A stretch of DNA of 57,503 nucleotides. Origin: SVTX01 sp045588675. Its GTDB lineage: Bacteria; Bacillota; Clostridia; Oscillospirales; CAG-272. Under the pieces are notes generated by a model. It was not told the DNA's origin and did not search any database. It worked only from the letters and a program-made list of their open reading frames with translations. Made by a program: the position numbers and the translations under genes. Below, piece by piece: positions 7,678 through 15,517 of this stretch (position 1 is the first letter of the stretch; each line of letters starts with the position of its first letter). Location: positions 1 through 57,503 of the forward strand of contig JAZNER010000044.1 of NCBI GenBank assembly GCA_045588675.1, written 5' to 3'.

Positions 7678-7707
7678 AAGAACCGCCGTTCCGGGCTGGC
7701 GGTTCTT
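7678..7707. repeat. 10-bp inverted repeat upstream of the methyltransferase promoter
   Basis: AAGAACCGCC and GGCGGTTCTT surround a 10-base loop. Flanking T and A runs are on the wrong side for a simple terminator, except for a short TTT on the plus strand. It marks the boundary between the AT-rich gene block and the methyltransferase gene. Confidence 0.45.
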
Positions 7708-7720
7708 TGGCTGCATACGA

Positions 7721-7843
7721 TTAGCCGATTGTATCTGCCGCAGCTTCAAGGTCGGATGCAAGCGAGCGGATATAGTCCGCAAGCTCCGGCTGTGTATTGC
7801 ACCGTGTATATCCGCCCCGCACGCAGTTCCTCACCTCGTACAT
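7721..7843 (-). CDS. Small hypothetical protein or remnant, 40 aa
   Basis: Minus-strand reading from an ATG at 7843 gives a 40-aa peptide starting MYEVRNCVRGGYTRC. The frame is open upstream to a TAA beside the hairpin at 7875-7903. The ribosome site is poor. Its composition is like the GC-richer core genes and unlike the AT-rich block that follows, so it may be the 3' end of a gene truncated by insertion of that block. Confidence 0.3.
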   Translation of the reverse strand: MYEVRNCVRGGYTRCNTQPELADYIRSLASDLEAAADTIG

Positions 7844-7874
7844 GAGCTTTTCGAGCTTACCCTTAACACGTAGT

Positions 7875-7903
7875 TACCCGCGTCACGAAATGTGACGCGG
7901 GTA
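7875..7903. repeat. Perfect 12-bp GC-rich inverted repeat
   Basis: TACCCGCGTCAC and GTGACGCGGGTA are separated by GAAAT. It lies three bases beyond the stop codon of the last gene in the AT-rich block. There is no T run on either side. It may stabilise or end the early transcript, or be a recombination or protein site. Confidence 0.6.
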
Positions 7904-7905
7904 GC

Positions 7906-8163
7906 CTATATTATATTCATGAAAACAAGACTGCTCTCAGTTTTTTTAATCCAATTAGTATGATGATATATTCTTTCCATTTCTGCATCGCATACAGTTT
8001 TTAATATGTTTGCTATTAATTTTCGAGCAACATATTCTGAAACTTTGTCTCGTTTTATTATTTTTGTATCACAATTCCAGCGATACAGAATATTTCCAAA
8101 AGGGCTATATTCTACATAAATATTGTCTTTTCCATTGTTTAATTTATAGTAATACATTTTCAA
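7906..8163 (-). CDS. Hypothetical protein, 85 aa
   Basis: The last gene of an AT-rich run of small ORFs. The protein begins MKMYYYKLNNGKDNIYVEYS and is rich in Lys, Ile, Asn and Tyr, with no recognisable motif or membrane segment. It is the end of the early transcript, next to the strong hairpin at 7875-7903. Confidence 0.6.
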   Translation of the reverse strand: MKMYYYKLNNGKDNIYVEYSPFGNILYRWNCDTKIIKRDKVSEYVARKLIANILKTVCDAEMERIYHHTNWIKKTESSLVFMNII

Positions 8164-8166
8164 TCC

Positions 8167-8337
8167 TCAAAGCTTTTCTGTTTTTTTAAAAAAAAACTTT
8201 TCTTCAATTTCACAAGTATATTCTTTTCTGCACCAAATACATTTATTTGAGTAATAATATACACCGTCTGTATATTTACACTTCATGGTATTAGCATAAA
8301 ATTGATGAAAACCTAATTTACATAATAACCATCTCAT
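8167..8337 (-). CDS. Small Cys/His protein, 56 aa
   Basis: Starts MRWLLCKLGFHQFYANTMKC and contains CIWC later (residues 33-36), the C-x5-H and C-x2-C pattern of small phage zinc-ribbon proteins. The ATG overlaps the stop of the preceding gene as ATGA, and the stop lies just before the next gene. The function is unknown. It may bind zinc, judging only by Cys/His spacing. Confidence 0.6.
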   Translation of the reverse strand: MRWLLCKLGFHQFYANTMKCKYTDGVYYYSNKCIWCRKEYTCEIEEKFFFKKTEKL

Positions 8338-8630
8338 TCATTCACCCCTAATTTAAATTGCTCATTTGTAAAATCTTCTAATTCTCGAATCAATTTTAGA
8401 TTCCATGCAAGGTTTTTACTTCTATCGTCAAACACCATTATATCTATAGGGTCTCTAGCATTAGTCGCTTCTTTTAAAAGTTCTTTTCTATTATGGAATC
8501 TGCCATTTGTGCGGTGATTTATAAAATCATCAATAACCTTATCTGCATAAAGTTTTATAAAAGCTTCTTCTTCAGCAGTTTCATAAAAAAAATGAAAATG
8601 ATCCGGTGCTGTGCTGCAAATCTGAATCAT
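8334..8630 (-). CDS. Hypothetical protein, 98 aa
   Basis: A soluble, acidic-to-neutral protein beginning MIQICSTAPDHFHFFYETAE. Stop and start codons overlap with both neighbours (ATGA at 8334-8337; shared base at 8630), so translation is coupled. No family is recognised. Confidence 0.65.
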   Translation of the reverse strand: MIQICSTAPDHFHFFYETAEEEAFIKLYADKVIDDFINHRTNGRFHNRKELLKEATNARDPIDIMVFDDRSKNLAWNLKLIRELEDFTNEQFKLGVNE

Positions 8631-8980
8631 TATATACTCCTTTGTTCAATTTCCTTCGGCGGTATGATTTCTTTCCATGCATAAGGACAACAAACTTCTT
8701 TATGTTCTTGATTAGTCCAATTCACGAATAATTCTTCATATCTTGCAATATAATAAATACCATTAGAAGAAATACAATATTTGTAATCTTCATCTTTCGG
8801 CAAATCTCCGTCTTTCACATAATGCCATTCAGCAATTTGGCAACGCCCGAAATCATATCCTAGCTTGCAAAATTTCTTGATTTCATCATCAACGTAAAAA
8901 TCATCTCCATTTCCGTAAACTTCACACTTATCTTTCTTTTGTTCAAACCATTCTTCGAAAATTTTATCAGCATCAATCAT
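8630..8980 (-). CDS. Hypothetical protein with DUF551-like C-terminus, 116 aa
   Basis: The C-terminal part (about residues 50-113: WHYVKDGDLPKDEDYKYCIS, then YAWKEIIPPKE) resembles the short DUF551-type domain common in phage early regions, with conserved Trp and Pro positions. The N-terminal 45 residues are helical. The function of the family is unknown. Confidence 0.6.
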   Translation of the reverse strand: MIDADKIFEEWFEQKKDKCEVYGNGDDFYVDDEIKKFCKLGYDFGRCQIAEWHYVKDGDLPKDEDYKYCISSNGIYYIARYEELFVNWTNQEHKEVCCPYAWKEIIPPKEIEQRSI

Positions 8981-8995
8981 TGCTTTATTTTACCC

Positions 8996-9178
8996 CTATA
9001 GTTTAGAACTAGTCAATTTTTCAAAATAAATTGGAAACGGATTAAACAAACATTTTTTGCAAGGTTCTGGATAATCTTGATAAATGTCCAATCTAAAAGA
9101 TTTCCATTCCATTTCCTTGGATTTATGCTCACAGTTCTGACATTCATGTTTAAATTGTCGCATATCTAAAGTTAACAT
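8996..9178 (-). CDS. Small Cys-rich protein, 60 aa
   Basis: Contains CQNC and CKKC separated by about 25 residues, the pattern of a two-knuckle zinc ribbon. It follows the 65-aa gene by six bases. Binding to nucleic acid or protein is a guess from the zinc-ribbon pattern. Confidence 0.6.
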   Translation of the reverse strand: MLTLDMRQFKHECQNCEHKSKEMEWKSFRLDIYQDYPEPCKKCLFNPFPIYFEKLTSSKL

Positions 9179-9184
9179 TTCCTG

Positions 9185-9382
9185 TCACTCTCCTGTACAA
9201 GCATAAAGAATATTTCCGTAATTATCCTCTATGCTTATACAAGGATATACGACAGTTTCTGTTTGCGTAGTAATTGAAATTTGCTTTTTTTGTACATCAT
9301 AAGTGAAACTAAAATTACCACCGAAACACATAATAAAATTCTGTGATTTACAATCATTTCCCTTATATAGTCTTAATAACAT
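9185..9382 (-). CDS. Hypothetical protein, 65 aa
   Basis: A short protein with alternating polar and hydrophobic residues suggesting beta strands (FSFTYDVQKKQISITTQTET). It lies in the AT-rich block with typical tight spacing. No homology recognised. Confidence 0.5.
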   Translation of the reverse strand: MLLRLYKGNDCKSQNFIMCFGGNFSFTYDVQKKQISITTQTETVVYPCISIEDNYGNILYACTGE

Positions 9383-9416
9383 TCAGTCCTCCACTGTTTC
9401 AATCCAGAATGTATCC

Positions 9417-9872
9417 TCAAACTGTCCTATTGTTCCAACAATTTTCAGTCTCCGTCTGCGATTCTTTAATTATATCCTGTATCTGCTCAACAACCGCTAT
9501 TTGTTTTGCTGTCAATCCGCTCAGATACAGCTTATCTACCAGTTTATCAATCTGATTGAATTTAGCAGATGTTTTTTCTACCTCTTTTTTATTCTCAAGT
9601 TTTTTCCAACATTCATATTTACCAAGTTTTTCATAAACATCGTAAGCAAACTTAATCTGGTCTGCACCAACATGTCCATGATTTATTATCTCACGTAAAA
9701 TATGGAATCTTGTCCTTATTTCAAGAAAGCCTTTATCATTTTTATATTGTTCAAGTTCTTTTGCGTAATACAAAGCATTGTCTATTGTTCCGATTTCAAT
9801 TTCCGAAAAATCAATCTGAACATTTGCTGCAAGGTGTGTTTCTTCATGGCAATCGTATTTTATTATTCTCAT
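9417..9872 (-). CDS. Hypothetical helical protein, 151 aa
   Basis: Start set at the ATG at 9872, where GGAGGG stands seven bases upstream; a longer reading to 9929 would overlap the 56-aa gene. The protein starts MRIIKYDCHEETHLAANVQI and is mostly helical after residue 40, with a Lys/Glu-rich middle. No catalytic motif is seen. Confidence 0.65.
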   Translation of the reverse strand: MRIIKYDCHEETHLAANVQIDFSEIEIGTIDNALYYAKELEQYKNDKGFLEIRTRFHILREIINHGHVGADQIKFAYDVYEKLGKYECWKKLENKKEVEKTSAKFNQIDKLVDKLYLSGLTAKQIAVVEQIQDIIKESQTETENCWNNRTV

Positions 9873-9873
9873 A

Positions 9874-10044
9874 TCAGCCCTCCATTCTTTTTCCGAGTTC
9901 AAGTACAAGCGTAGTATCTCCATATACATTCAAAATGTGATACCCAACTACTTTGTAATGCCCCTTTCCTTTCTGGCATACAATAAAATCCGTCTTGTTT
10001 TCAGCAAGCACCTTTTCAAAGTCTTTTCTTTCAATCAAATCCAT
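9874..10044 (-). CDS. Small hypothetical protein, 56 aa
   Basis: Starts MDLIERKDFEKVLAENKTDF with AAAGGAG eight bases before the ATG. It ends in TGA one base before the next gene's start. The second half looks like a small beta-rich domain (KVVGYHILNVYGDTTLVLEL). Unknown function. Confidence 0.6.
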   Translation of the reverse strand: MDLIERKDFEKVLAENKTDFIVCQKGKGHYKVVGYHILNVYGDTTLVLELGKRMEG

Positions 10045-10061
10045 TTCAAGCTCCTTTCTTC

Positions 10062-10424
10062 TTACTCTTCACTTGTTCGGTTTTTCCGAACTACTTGCTT
10101 CTTAGCTTTGCAGATATCCTTTCTCTCCGCACAAAGGTTCACCACCTTGTATGAGTAAGGAAGCAAACGGACAAGAATATCAAAATAATGCTCGTTTTTT
10201 GTTTGAAGATATTTTCTTCTGACTACTTCACAATCTCTTGCCATACTTTCAAAGCAAGATGTAGGATATAAAGCTATCGTACAAAATTGCCCTTCAATAC
10301 GTGGGTGCGGAAAATGTTCAAGTTTGATTTCTTCATAGTGATAATCTTCCCACTTTTCAAAACAATCTGGTGTAATTTCTGTATTGACAATCAGTTCCTT
10401 TTCTTCTGGTGTAAACTCACGCAT
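10062..10424 (-). CDS. Hypothetical protein, 120 aa
   Basis: Starts MREFTPEEKELIVNTEITPD and ends in a strongly basic tail (KKQVVRKNRT). The N-terminal 'FTPEEKELI' opening is common among small phage early proteins. Overlaps the preceding gene by 8 bp. Function unknown. Confidence 0.6.
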   Translation of the reverse strand: MREFTPEEKELIVNTEITPDCFEKWEDYHYEEIKLEHFPHPRIEGQFCTIALYPTSCFESMARDCEVVRRKYLQTKNEHYFDILVRLLPYSYKVVNLCAERKDICKAKKQVVRKNRTSEE

Positions 10425-10788
10425 TTTCTTTTATCTCCGTTATTTTTATGTCAGAAATCAAATCATAGTCTTTATCATCAAGCATTTCAGTTACATCATC
10501 TATGATACAATGCTTTATAGTTTCAAAATTTCTTTCAGTTTCATCAAACGTTGCAGAAACAGAAAACTCAACCTTAGCTTTATACTTCTGTTCATCCTTA
10601 TAATCTGGTAAAGGACAGTCTGTGGGAAAATTAGTATTATCTCCCAATGGCTTCACACTTCCACCTAATACGCAATATTTACAATCTTCCCAATCTGTAC
10701 AATTTAAAGGACAATCATCACAATGTTCAATAATTTTTAATTTACAATCTTTTCCAAGCAAATCAAAACGCACAATCTTTTTACTCAT
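10417..10788 (-). CDS. Cys-rich hypothetical protein, 123 aa
   Basis: Residues about 20-42 hold a cluster CDDCPLNCTDWEDCKYC, which looks like a metal-binding knuckle. The C-terminal half has beta-strand character and ends acidic. Overlaps both neighbours by a few bases. No family recognised. Confidence 0.6.
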   Translation of the reverse strand: MSKKIVRFDLLGKDCKLKIIEHCDDCPLNCTDWEDCKYCVLGGSVKPLGDNTNFPTDCPLPDYKDEQKYKAKVEFSVSATFDETERNFETIKHCIIDDVTEMLDDKDYDLISDIKITEIKENA

Positions 10789-11318
10789 TTTTCTTTTATC
10801 TCCTCTAAGAATTGCTCTGCTTCTTTAACTGTTAAAATATATGCATCATAAGTACACTGTCTTTTATCGTGAACTGAAATAGCCAAAATATTTTTTAACA
10901 ATTCCTTTGCTTCCTTCAGCGAGCTCTTAATTATTTCAGCTGAAACACTCCGCATTAGATTAGCATGGTCCAGTTCTCTTTCTGCTGATACATATTTCTG
11001 TAAACAATCGTAACAAGACAAATATGATTCAAAAGTTGTTTCGTCTGGATATTCTTTATCTTGTTCAGGAACACAGTCCATAAAACCGCAATCGTGGTTT
11101 CCGTTTTTATCCATGTGCGCATGAACACAATCTGTACACTTTGGATATTTGTATTTATTAGCAGTTTTCAGTTTTCCCATGAGTATTTCATTCTCTTCAA
11201 TCAGATTATGAAATTTCTCGTCTCTCAATTTTTCCCGATCAAAAAGTTCCTTTAAATCATTTTCAGTCATTTTTGAACCTTTGAGCTTGTGCAAATATTC
11301 TTCGTATGTATATGGCAT
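10785..11318 (-). CDS. Hypothetical coiled-coil and Cys-rich protein, 177 aa
   Basis: An N-terminal helix with coiled-coil character (about residues 15-55) is followed by CTDCVHAHMDKNGNHDCGFM, probably a zinc-binding segment, then CYDC and a C-terminal helical part. The ATG at 11318 abuts the stop of the MazG-like gene; an internal ATG at residue 17 has a better-spaced, but weak, ribosome site. Function unknown. Confidence 0.6.
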   Translation of the reverse strand: MPYTYEEYLHKLKGSKMTENDLKELFDREKLRDEKFHNLIEENEILMGKLKTANKYKYPKCTDCVHAHMDKNGNHDCGFMDCVPEQDKEYPDETTFESYLSCYDCLQKYVSAERELDHANLMRSVSAEIIKSSLKEAKELLKNILAISVHDKRQCTYDAYILTVKEAEQFLEEIKEK

Positions 11319-11690
11319 TTATTTCTTGTCTCCTGTTCCGTTTGCCCGCGCAAGGTTCTTCGCGTAGCAGTCAAGCAATGCTTTCTCTATGTCGATGTCT
11401 TGTTTTCCGGCGATAATCAAGACACAGCAGATAATATCCGCAAGCTCGGATATATACGCTTCTTTCGGCGTGCATCTGTTCCAGTCAGGGTCTGTAACGC
11501 CCATTGAAACAGCGCCGAATTTCACATCTTCCTGCCAGTCTGAATAAGCTGACATCGCTTCCACAACCTCTCCGGCGCAATGTTTCAGCAGATTCTGGGT
11601 TGAATTCTGCTTCGCGCCGAAAGCGCCGTTCCTGTACCGTCTCTCCGCTATCTCATAAGATTTCTTTGCAATTTCGTTCAAATCAAGCAT
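11319..11690 (-). CDS. MazG-like nucleotide pyrophosphohydrolase
   Basis: A 123-aa all-alpha protein. HCAGEVVEA (about residues 37-45) and SELADIICCVLIIAGKQ (81-97) supply the ExxE and ExxD metal-ligand pattern of the MazG/dUTPase-like NTP-pyrophosphohydrolases. The enzyme would hydrolyse NTPs or dNTPs to monophosphate and pyrophosphate, adjusting nucleotide pools or countering stress alarms during infection. Composition is closer to the core genome than to the AT-rich block downstream. Confidence 0.75.
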   Translation of the reverse strand: MLDLNEIAKKSYEIAERRYRNGAFGAKQNSTQNLLKHCAGEVVEAMSAYSDWQEDVKFGAVSMGVTDPDWNRCTPKEAYISELADIICCVLIIAGKQDIDIEKALLDCYAKNLARANGTGDKK

Positions 11691-11693
11691 CTC

Positions 11694-11786
11694 TTAGCCC
11701 CTTTTATTTTTGTTTATGGTGTCATAAAAGAACCATATCGTGGCAACTGCGCACACAATAATAATCATTATCAAATCAGCGTTCAT
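11694..11786 (-). CDS. Single-pass membrane microprotein, 30 aa
   Basis: Starts MNADLIMIIIVCAVATIWFF and ends in a basic tail, so nearly all of it is one transmembrane helix with the tail probably in the cytoplasm. TAGGAG lies seven bases before the ATG. Similar tiny membrane proteins occur in phage early operons; the role is unknown. Confidence 0.5.
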   Translation of the reverse strand: MNADLIMIIIVCAVATIWFFYDTINKNKRG

Positions 11787-11795
11787 TTTCTGCTC

Positions 11796-12095
11796 CTAAA
11801 AAGCCGGTACCAAAACCGGCGACCAGTCCTTTACACGTTCAAGAAACTCTTTCATGCTTAGAATCACAGTGCCGACAATCTCAAAACCGTTCTTCTGTTC
11901 CGTAAAGACGGCAGCCTTGAAGAAAGGCCTATTCAAATAAGACCCGCCTTTTTTCATCTCAAAAGGATTGACTTTTCCAACGGGCTCAAGAAAGAACCCG
12001 ACAAGCCGCTCACCCTCAACCACAAAGGGCTTGCCGTCAAGCTGAATCGTGTAAGGCTTGCAGACGCAGGCAATCAAAGTATTTCCGTTCATCAT
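11796..12095 (-). CDS. Hypothetical protein, 99 aa
   Basis: Two consecutive ATG codons overlap the TGA of the transglycosylase gene, with AAGGACG upstream, so translation is coupled to it. The protein is soluble with a mixture of beta strands (TIQLDGKPFVVEGERLVGFF) and a C-terminal helix. No family recognised. Confidence 0.6.
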   Translation of the reverse strand: MMNGNTLIACVCKPYTIQLDGKPFVVEGERLVGFFLEPVGKVNPFEMKKGGSYLNRPFFKAAVFTEQKNGFEIVGTVILSMKEFLERVKDWSPVLVPAF

Positions 12096-12688
12096 TGCGT
12101 CCTTTCGTTAAGCAGGAACAGGTTAGTGTTCACCTTGCGCAGATACGCCCTTGTGGTGTCAGGTATTCTGTCAGACATAACGGCCGCTGTTCCACAGTTG
12201 TACGCCATTACAACCTCATCTGTGACTTTCAGCTTTGTCTGCAGATAAGCAATATGGTGCATTGCAAGGTAAGCGCTGTGCTTCCAGTTGAACGGATCGA
12301 GATCCAGGTTCTCGAACCAATACGAATCCTTAAACGCCGTCCAGATATAGCGGTCGTTAAGCTGGAACAGGCCGCAGTCTATTGTGCCGTTTTCATTGCG
12401 GTGTACTGCATCTGCATTGAATTCAGGGTTTTCCACCATCAAGATGGCCACTACCAAATTTGAATCAATGCCAAGCTCCGCACTTAAAGAGCATATATAA
12501 TCCGAAACAGGTTTATCTAAAAATTGGTATTTATGCGGTTCTTCCGCATGCCTGTCCGAAGTCTCAAAATTGACGGCTATGCGCTTCGCCCTGTCAGCAC
12601 CCATTTTGTACGCTATGCAGCAGCACAGCGAAAGAACGAAGCAGCCGGACAAAACCGCCGCCAGAATCCTTATTCCTTTCTTTGACAT
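12092..12688 (-). CDS. Membrane-anchored lytic transglycosylase-like protein
   Basis: A 198-aa protein with an N-terminal signal or anchor helix (about residues 7-30, containing a Cys cluster that might accept lipid) followed by a lysozyme-fold domain. The Glu in AILMVENPEFNADAV, followed by DCGLFQLNDRY and a later MAYNCG, matches SLT-type transglycosylases, which cleave the MurNAc-GlcNAc bond. It has a good ribosome site (GGGAGG). It is encoded among replication and modification genes, far from the lysis cassette, so it is not obviously a lysis enzyme; wall remodelling or DNA entry are possible roles. Confidence 0.7.
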   Translation of the reverse strand: MSKKGIRILAAVLSGCFVLSLCCCIAYKMGADRAKRIAVNFETSDRHAEEPHKYQFLDKPVSDYICSLSAELGIDSNLVVAILMVENPEFNADAVHRNENGTIDCGLFQLNDRYIWTAFKDSYWFENLDLDPFNWKHSAYLAMHHIAYLQTKLKVTDEVVMAYNCGTAAVMSDRIPDTTRAYLRKVNTNLFLLNERTQ

Positions 12689-12711
12689 AATTCCTCCCGA
12701 TAATATGTCTG

Positions 12712-14430
12712 CTATGCCGGAAGCCCCAGAAGCTGCTTCCCGGCAGCAATTTCTATTTTCTGGTTGCTGCCCCAGAACCGCTCTATTTCCGCCGCGCTCA
12801 TGCCCATTTCAGAGGCGGCGTCTCCCTTATCCTGAATCCAGCCGTTTATGCGAGCCATTTCCACGTTCAGCTTCTGCATAAATTCCTCGCAGAATTTCAC
12901 GTGCCGGTTGCCGTTCTTATACAGCTTGATGTTCGCGAACAAAGAACCGTCCGCAAGGGTCACATCAAAATTGCGCCATGATTCAATGCAGATATCGTGT
13001 TTATCTTCCGGAAGAATTCTTATTACTGGGAAACCGAGATTTTCTGCTATTGTGTAGGTATCTCCAAGAAAGTCATAGCAGTCGTCGCTCATTTCTTCCC
13101 GACTTAAAAAATCCGAGCTTTTAAAGTTGCTCCACGCCTGTACGACAATGCGGTAGTCAAGCATGATGTTCTTCAGCTTCTTACGGTGTTCGTCCATATC
13201 GCTTCTGGAATGCGTTCCGTCAAAGCCGTTCTTGATATAACGCCAGTCATCTTCACCCCAGCGCAGGTTGCTCTTGTAGCGGTGTATTGTCTCAGCGTTG
13301 CAAAGGCTGTAGAAGTAGTCAGTAATCTGCTCATCGAACATCTTATTGCTGTTACGGATAAGCCACAAAGTAAGCTGAAAGATGTTGTTGAGCGTAAAGT
13401 CTATCGCCGTGTTGTCGTGAAGCCGCTCTATGACACGCCGCCGCCCCTTGCTCGTAAGTCTCTGCGTGATGCGGTCGTACTTCTTGAAAAGCTCATCCCA
13501 GTAGAGATGCTTCAAGCCGCTTATGCGTTCTTTCAAGCCGGCCTTGAGATTCTTCACATCAACTTTCAGCTCCTTAAAAATGTCAGCGTCCAGCTTCTCA
13601 AGCTGCCTGTAGTTTGAATAGAGCTTTTCCATGTCAGCGCCGTAGAATCTGACAAGCATTTCAGCCGTGTCGCCAAGCTGAACAAGCTCCTGCCGCTTCT
13701 GTTCCTTGCGTTCCCATTCGTGAACGGTTTCCCTTTCGGCGGAGATTTTGAAAGTTTCGTCAAACCACACGTCAAACGGGTCGTTCGGTTCTTTCCGGTA
13801 ACGGCGGCCGTCAAACTCCACATCGTCAGCCGTAACAAAAAGCAGGTCAACCTTTGCCCTTGCGCTGCGTTCGGCGTTCATAAAATCGAACGTTCCGAGC
13901 GATTCCGCTTTCATTCCGCGCTTTTTGAGCGCGTATGAAATGCGAGGGTTCATGCGCCATCGGCACGGAATAACAAGCGCGATTGCCTTGCAGTTTCCCT
14001 GCATGATTATCTGTTCCGTCCACGCTTCAAACTCCGAATACGGCGGGTTGCAGAAAATCAGGTCAACCTTCTTATCGATAAGCGTCTGCTCGTTGAAGTC
14101 GCTGCCGATGATAACCACATCATCAGGAAGCATTCCGCAAAGCTCGAAAGACTTCTCGATGCCGTAGCGTTCGTGCAGCAGCTTCGGAGCGTATTCGTCT
14201 TTCGCATTCGTTTTCTGCATCTCCGTCCGGTCTATCTTCGCAAAGAAAGAGCCGTTGCCGCATCCGATGTCGAGTACGGATGAATAGTCGCACTCATACT
14301 CGCCCTTGCCGTAAGACCTTTTCTTGAAGATATGTTCCGCAAGCCGGTCAACGATTTCCTGCGTGGTCGGATACCACTCAAAATCCTCGCCAGCCGCTTT
14401 AAGTGTTTCAACAATCTGATTTACGCTCAT
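12712..14430 (-). CDS. N6-adenine DNA methyltransferase with DUF4942-like C-terminus
   Basis: A 572-aa protein. The N-terminal half is a SAM-dependent methyltransferase with motif I VLDIGCGNGSFF (about residues 52-63) and motif IV FCNPPYSEFE (about 130), the NPPY form of N6-adenine enzymes. The C-terminal half (from about residue 300) resembles the DUF4942 region often joined to phage methylases. It likely modifies phage DNA against host restriction. Its start overlaps the end of the HNH gene by four bases. Confidence 0.8.
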   Translation of the reverse strand: MSVNQIVETLKAAGEDFEWYPTTQEIVDRLAEHIFKKRSYGKGEYECDYSSVLDIGCGNGSFFAKIDRTEMQKTNAKDEYAPKLLHERYGIEKSFELCGMLPDDVVIIGSDFNEQTLIDKKVDLIFCNPPYSEFEAWTEQIIMQGNCKAIALVIPCRWRMNPRISYALKKRGMKAESLGTFDFMNAERSARAKVDLLFVTADDVEFDGRRYRKEPNDPFDVWFDETFKISAERETVHEWERKEQKRQELVQLGDTAEMLVRFYGADMEKLYSNYRQLEKLDADIFKELKVDVKNLKAGLKERISGLKHLYWDELFKKYDRITQRLTSKGRRRVIERLHDNTAIDFTLNNIFQLTLWLIRNSNKMFDEQITDYFYSLCNAETIHRYKSNLRWGEDDWRYIKNGFDGTHSRSDMDEHRKKLKNIMLDYRIVVQAWSNFKSSDFLSREEMSDDCYDFLGDTYTIAENLGFPVIRILPEDKHDICIESWRNFDVTLADGSLFANIKLYKNGNRHVKFCEEFMQKLNVEMARINGWIQDKGDAASEMGMSAAEIERFWGSNQKIEIAAGKQLLGLPA

Positions 14431-15206
14431 TCCTTTTTCCTCTCGATTTCACGGATCTTCATTTTCAGCCTTGTCAGCGCCAAGCCTGTTTCAGTAATCT
14501 CCGGCGAACATGACCGCAGGCTCTGTGCATTCAGAACCCAGTGTTCAGCCCTTGTAATGCACATAAGGTTTTCAATATTGCAGTTGTTATGGTCGCCGTC
14601 CTTAAAGATGATGCAGCAGCCGTCAGAAACTTTGCCATTGTGCTTTTCCCATTCCATGATGTGCTTGAACCGCCACACGTTCGGTTCGGCAATCTTTACT
14701 TTCAGATAACCGTCTGTCGTCCATGCTTCATCGCCGACATGAGCCTTGTTATACGGCACATGACCTTTCTTGAACCAGCCTTTCTCGCATCCTTTTGCAT
14801 ACACGCCTTTTCTGCCTTTGTTAGCCGGAACATGGCCTTTTTTAAAATGCCCTGTAAGCCCTGATTTTATATGCATGTGCGCACGGATTGCCTTTATCTG
14901 TCCTGCTGTATAGCTGGTATTAAAGGTGCGGTTCAAAAGCTCCGCCATTTCCAATGCCGTCCTGCCGTAGTTATTCTCGCGTATAAAGTCGCGTACATTA
15001 CGCGGGAAAAGCTTGCTTTCTCCAGGCGGTAAACCGCGTCTTGAACCGCTTTTTATGTGATTGTTGCTCTTATATGAATGAACCTGCGACGGTGTTATCT
15101 TGATGTCAAAACGCCTGTTGAATTCTTCCGCAACTTCTGTACACGAGTGCCCTGGAATAAAATCACGGAAAAACTGTCTGTGCTTTTCGGTGTATTTCTT
15201 TATCAT
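14427..15206 (-). CDS. HNH endonuclease with duplicated N-terminal DNA-binding repeats
   Basis: A 259-aa protein. Two related segments precede the nuclease: one around residues 14-54 (ending NNHIKSG) and one around 70-114 (ending AHMHIKSG), both helix-turn-helix-like. The HNH-type core is KHIMEWEKHNGKV (about 180-192), with GDHNNCNIENL (203-213) supplying the later His and Asn. Basic GHVPANKGRK and GHVPYNKA repeats link the parts. It may be a free-standing homing endonuclease or a packaging-associated nuclease. Confidence 0.8.
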   Translation of the reverse strand: MIKKYTEKHRQFFRDFIPGHSCTEVAEEFNRRFDIKITPSQVHSYKSNNHIKSGSRRGLPPGESKLFPRNVRDFIRENNYGRTALEMAELLNRTFNTSYTAGQIKAIRAHMHIKSGLTGHFKKGHVPANKGRKGVYAKGCEKGWFKKGHVPYNKAHVGDEAWTTDGYLKVKIAEPNVWRFKHIMEWEKHNGKVSDGCCIIFKDGDHNNCNIENLMCITRAEHWVLNAQSLRSCSPEITETGLALTRLKMKIREIERKKE

Positions 15207-15499
15207 CTTGACACCTCCAGCAGTTTACGTTTAACAGATTCAGCCGCAGCAGATTCAGTTATGCTGTCTTTAACCGCTATAAGGGCAGGCATATCTTTAT
15301 TGAGAAGCCCGCAGTTTTCAGCTGTTTTTATTGCCTTAATCTGTACATCAGCAACCTTCAGAATCTGATTTGAAACGTCGCACATGACTTTTGCCCTTTT
15401 TAGCTCCTTTTCGAGTTTTTCGCTGTCCAATTCGTCATTTGCGAGCATTTCAAGCTGCGCAAAAAGATGGTTGTTAAGGTCTGCAAGATTGTTCTGCAT
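15203..15499 (-). CDS. Hypothetical helical protein, 98 aa
   Basis: A helical, acidic protein (MQNNLADLNNHLFAQLEMLA...), overlapping the HNH gene by four bases. The pattern with LEKELKRAKVMCDVSNQILK is frequent in small proteins beside phage HNH and SSB genes. Function unknown. Confidence 0.65.
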   Translation of the reverse strand: MQNNLADLNNHLFAQLEMLANDELDSEKLEKELKRAKVMCDVSNQILKVADVQIKAIKTAENCGLLNKDMPALIAVKDSITESAAAESVKRKLLEVSR

Positions 15500-15517
15500 A
15501 GTCCTTCCTCCGAGCCT

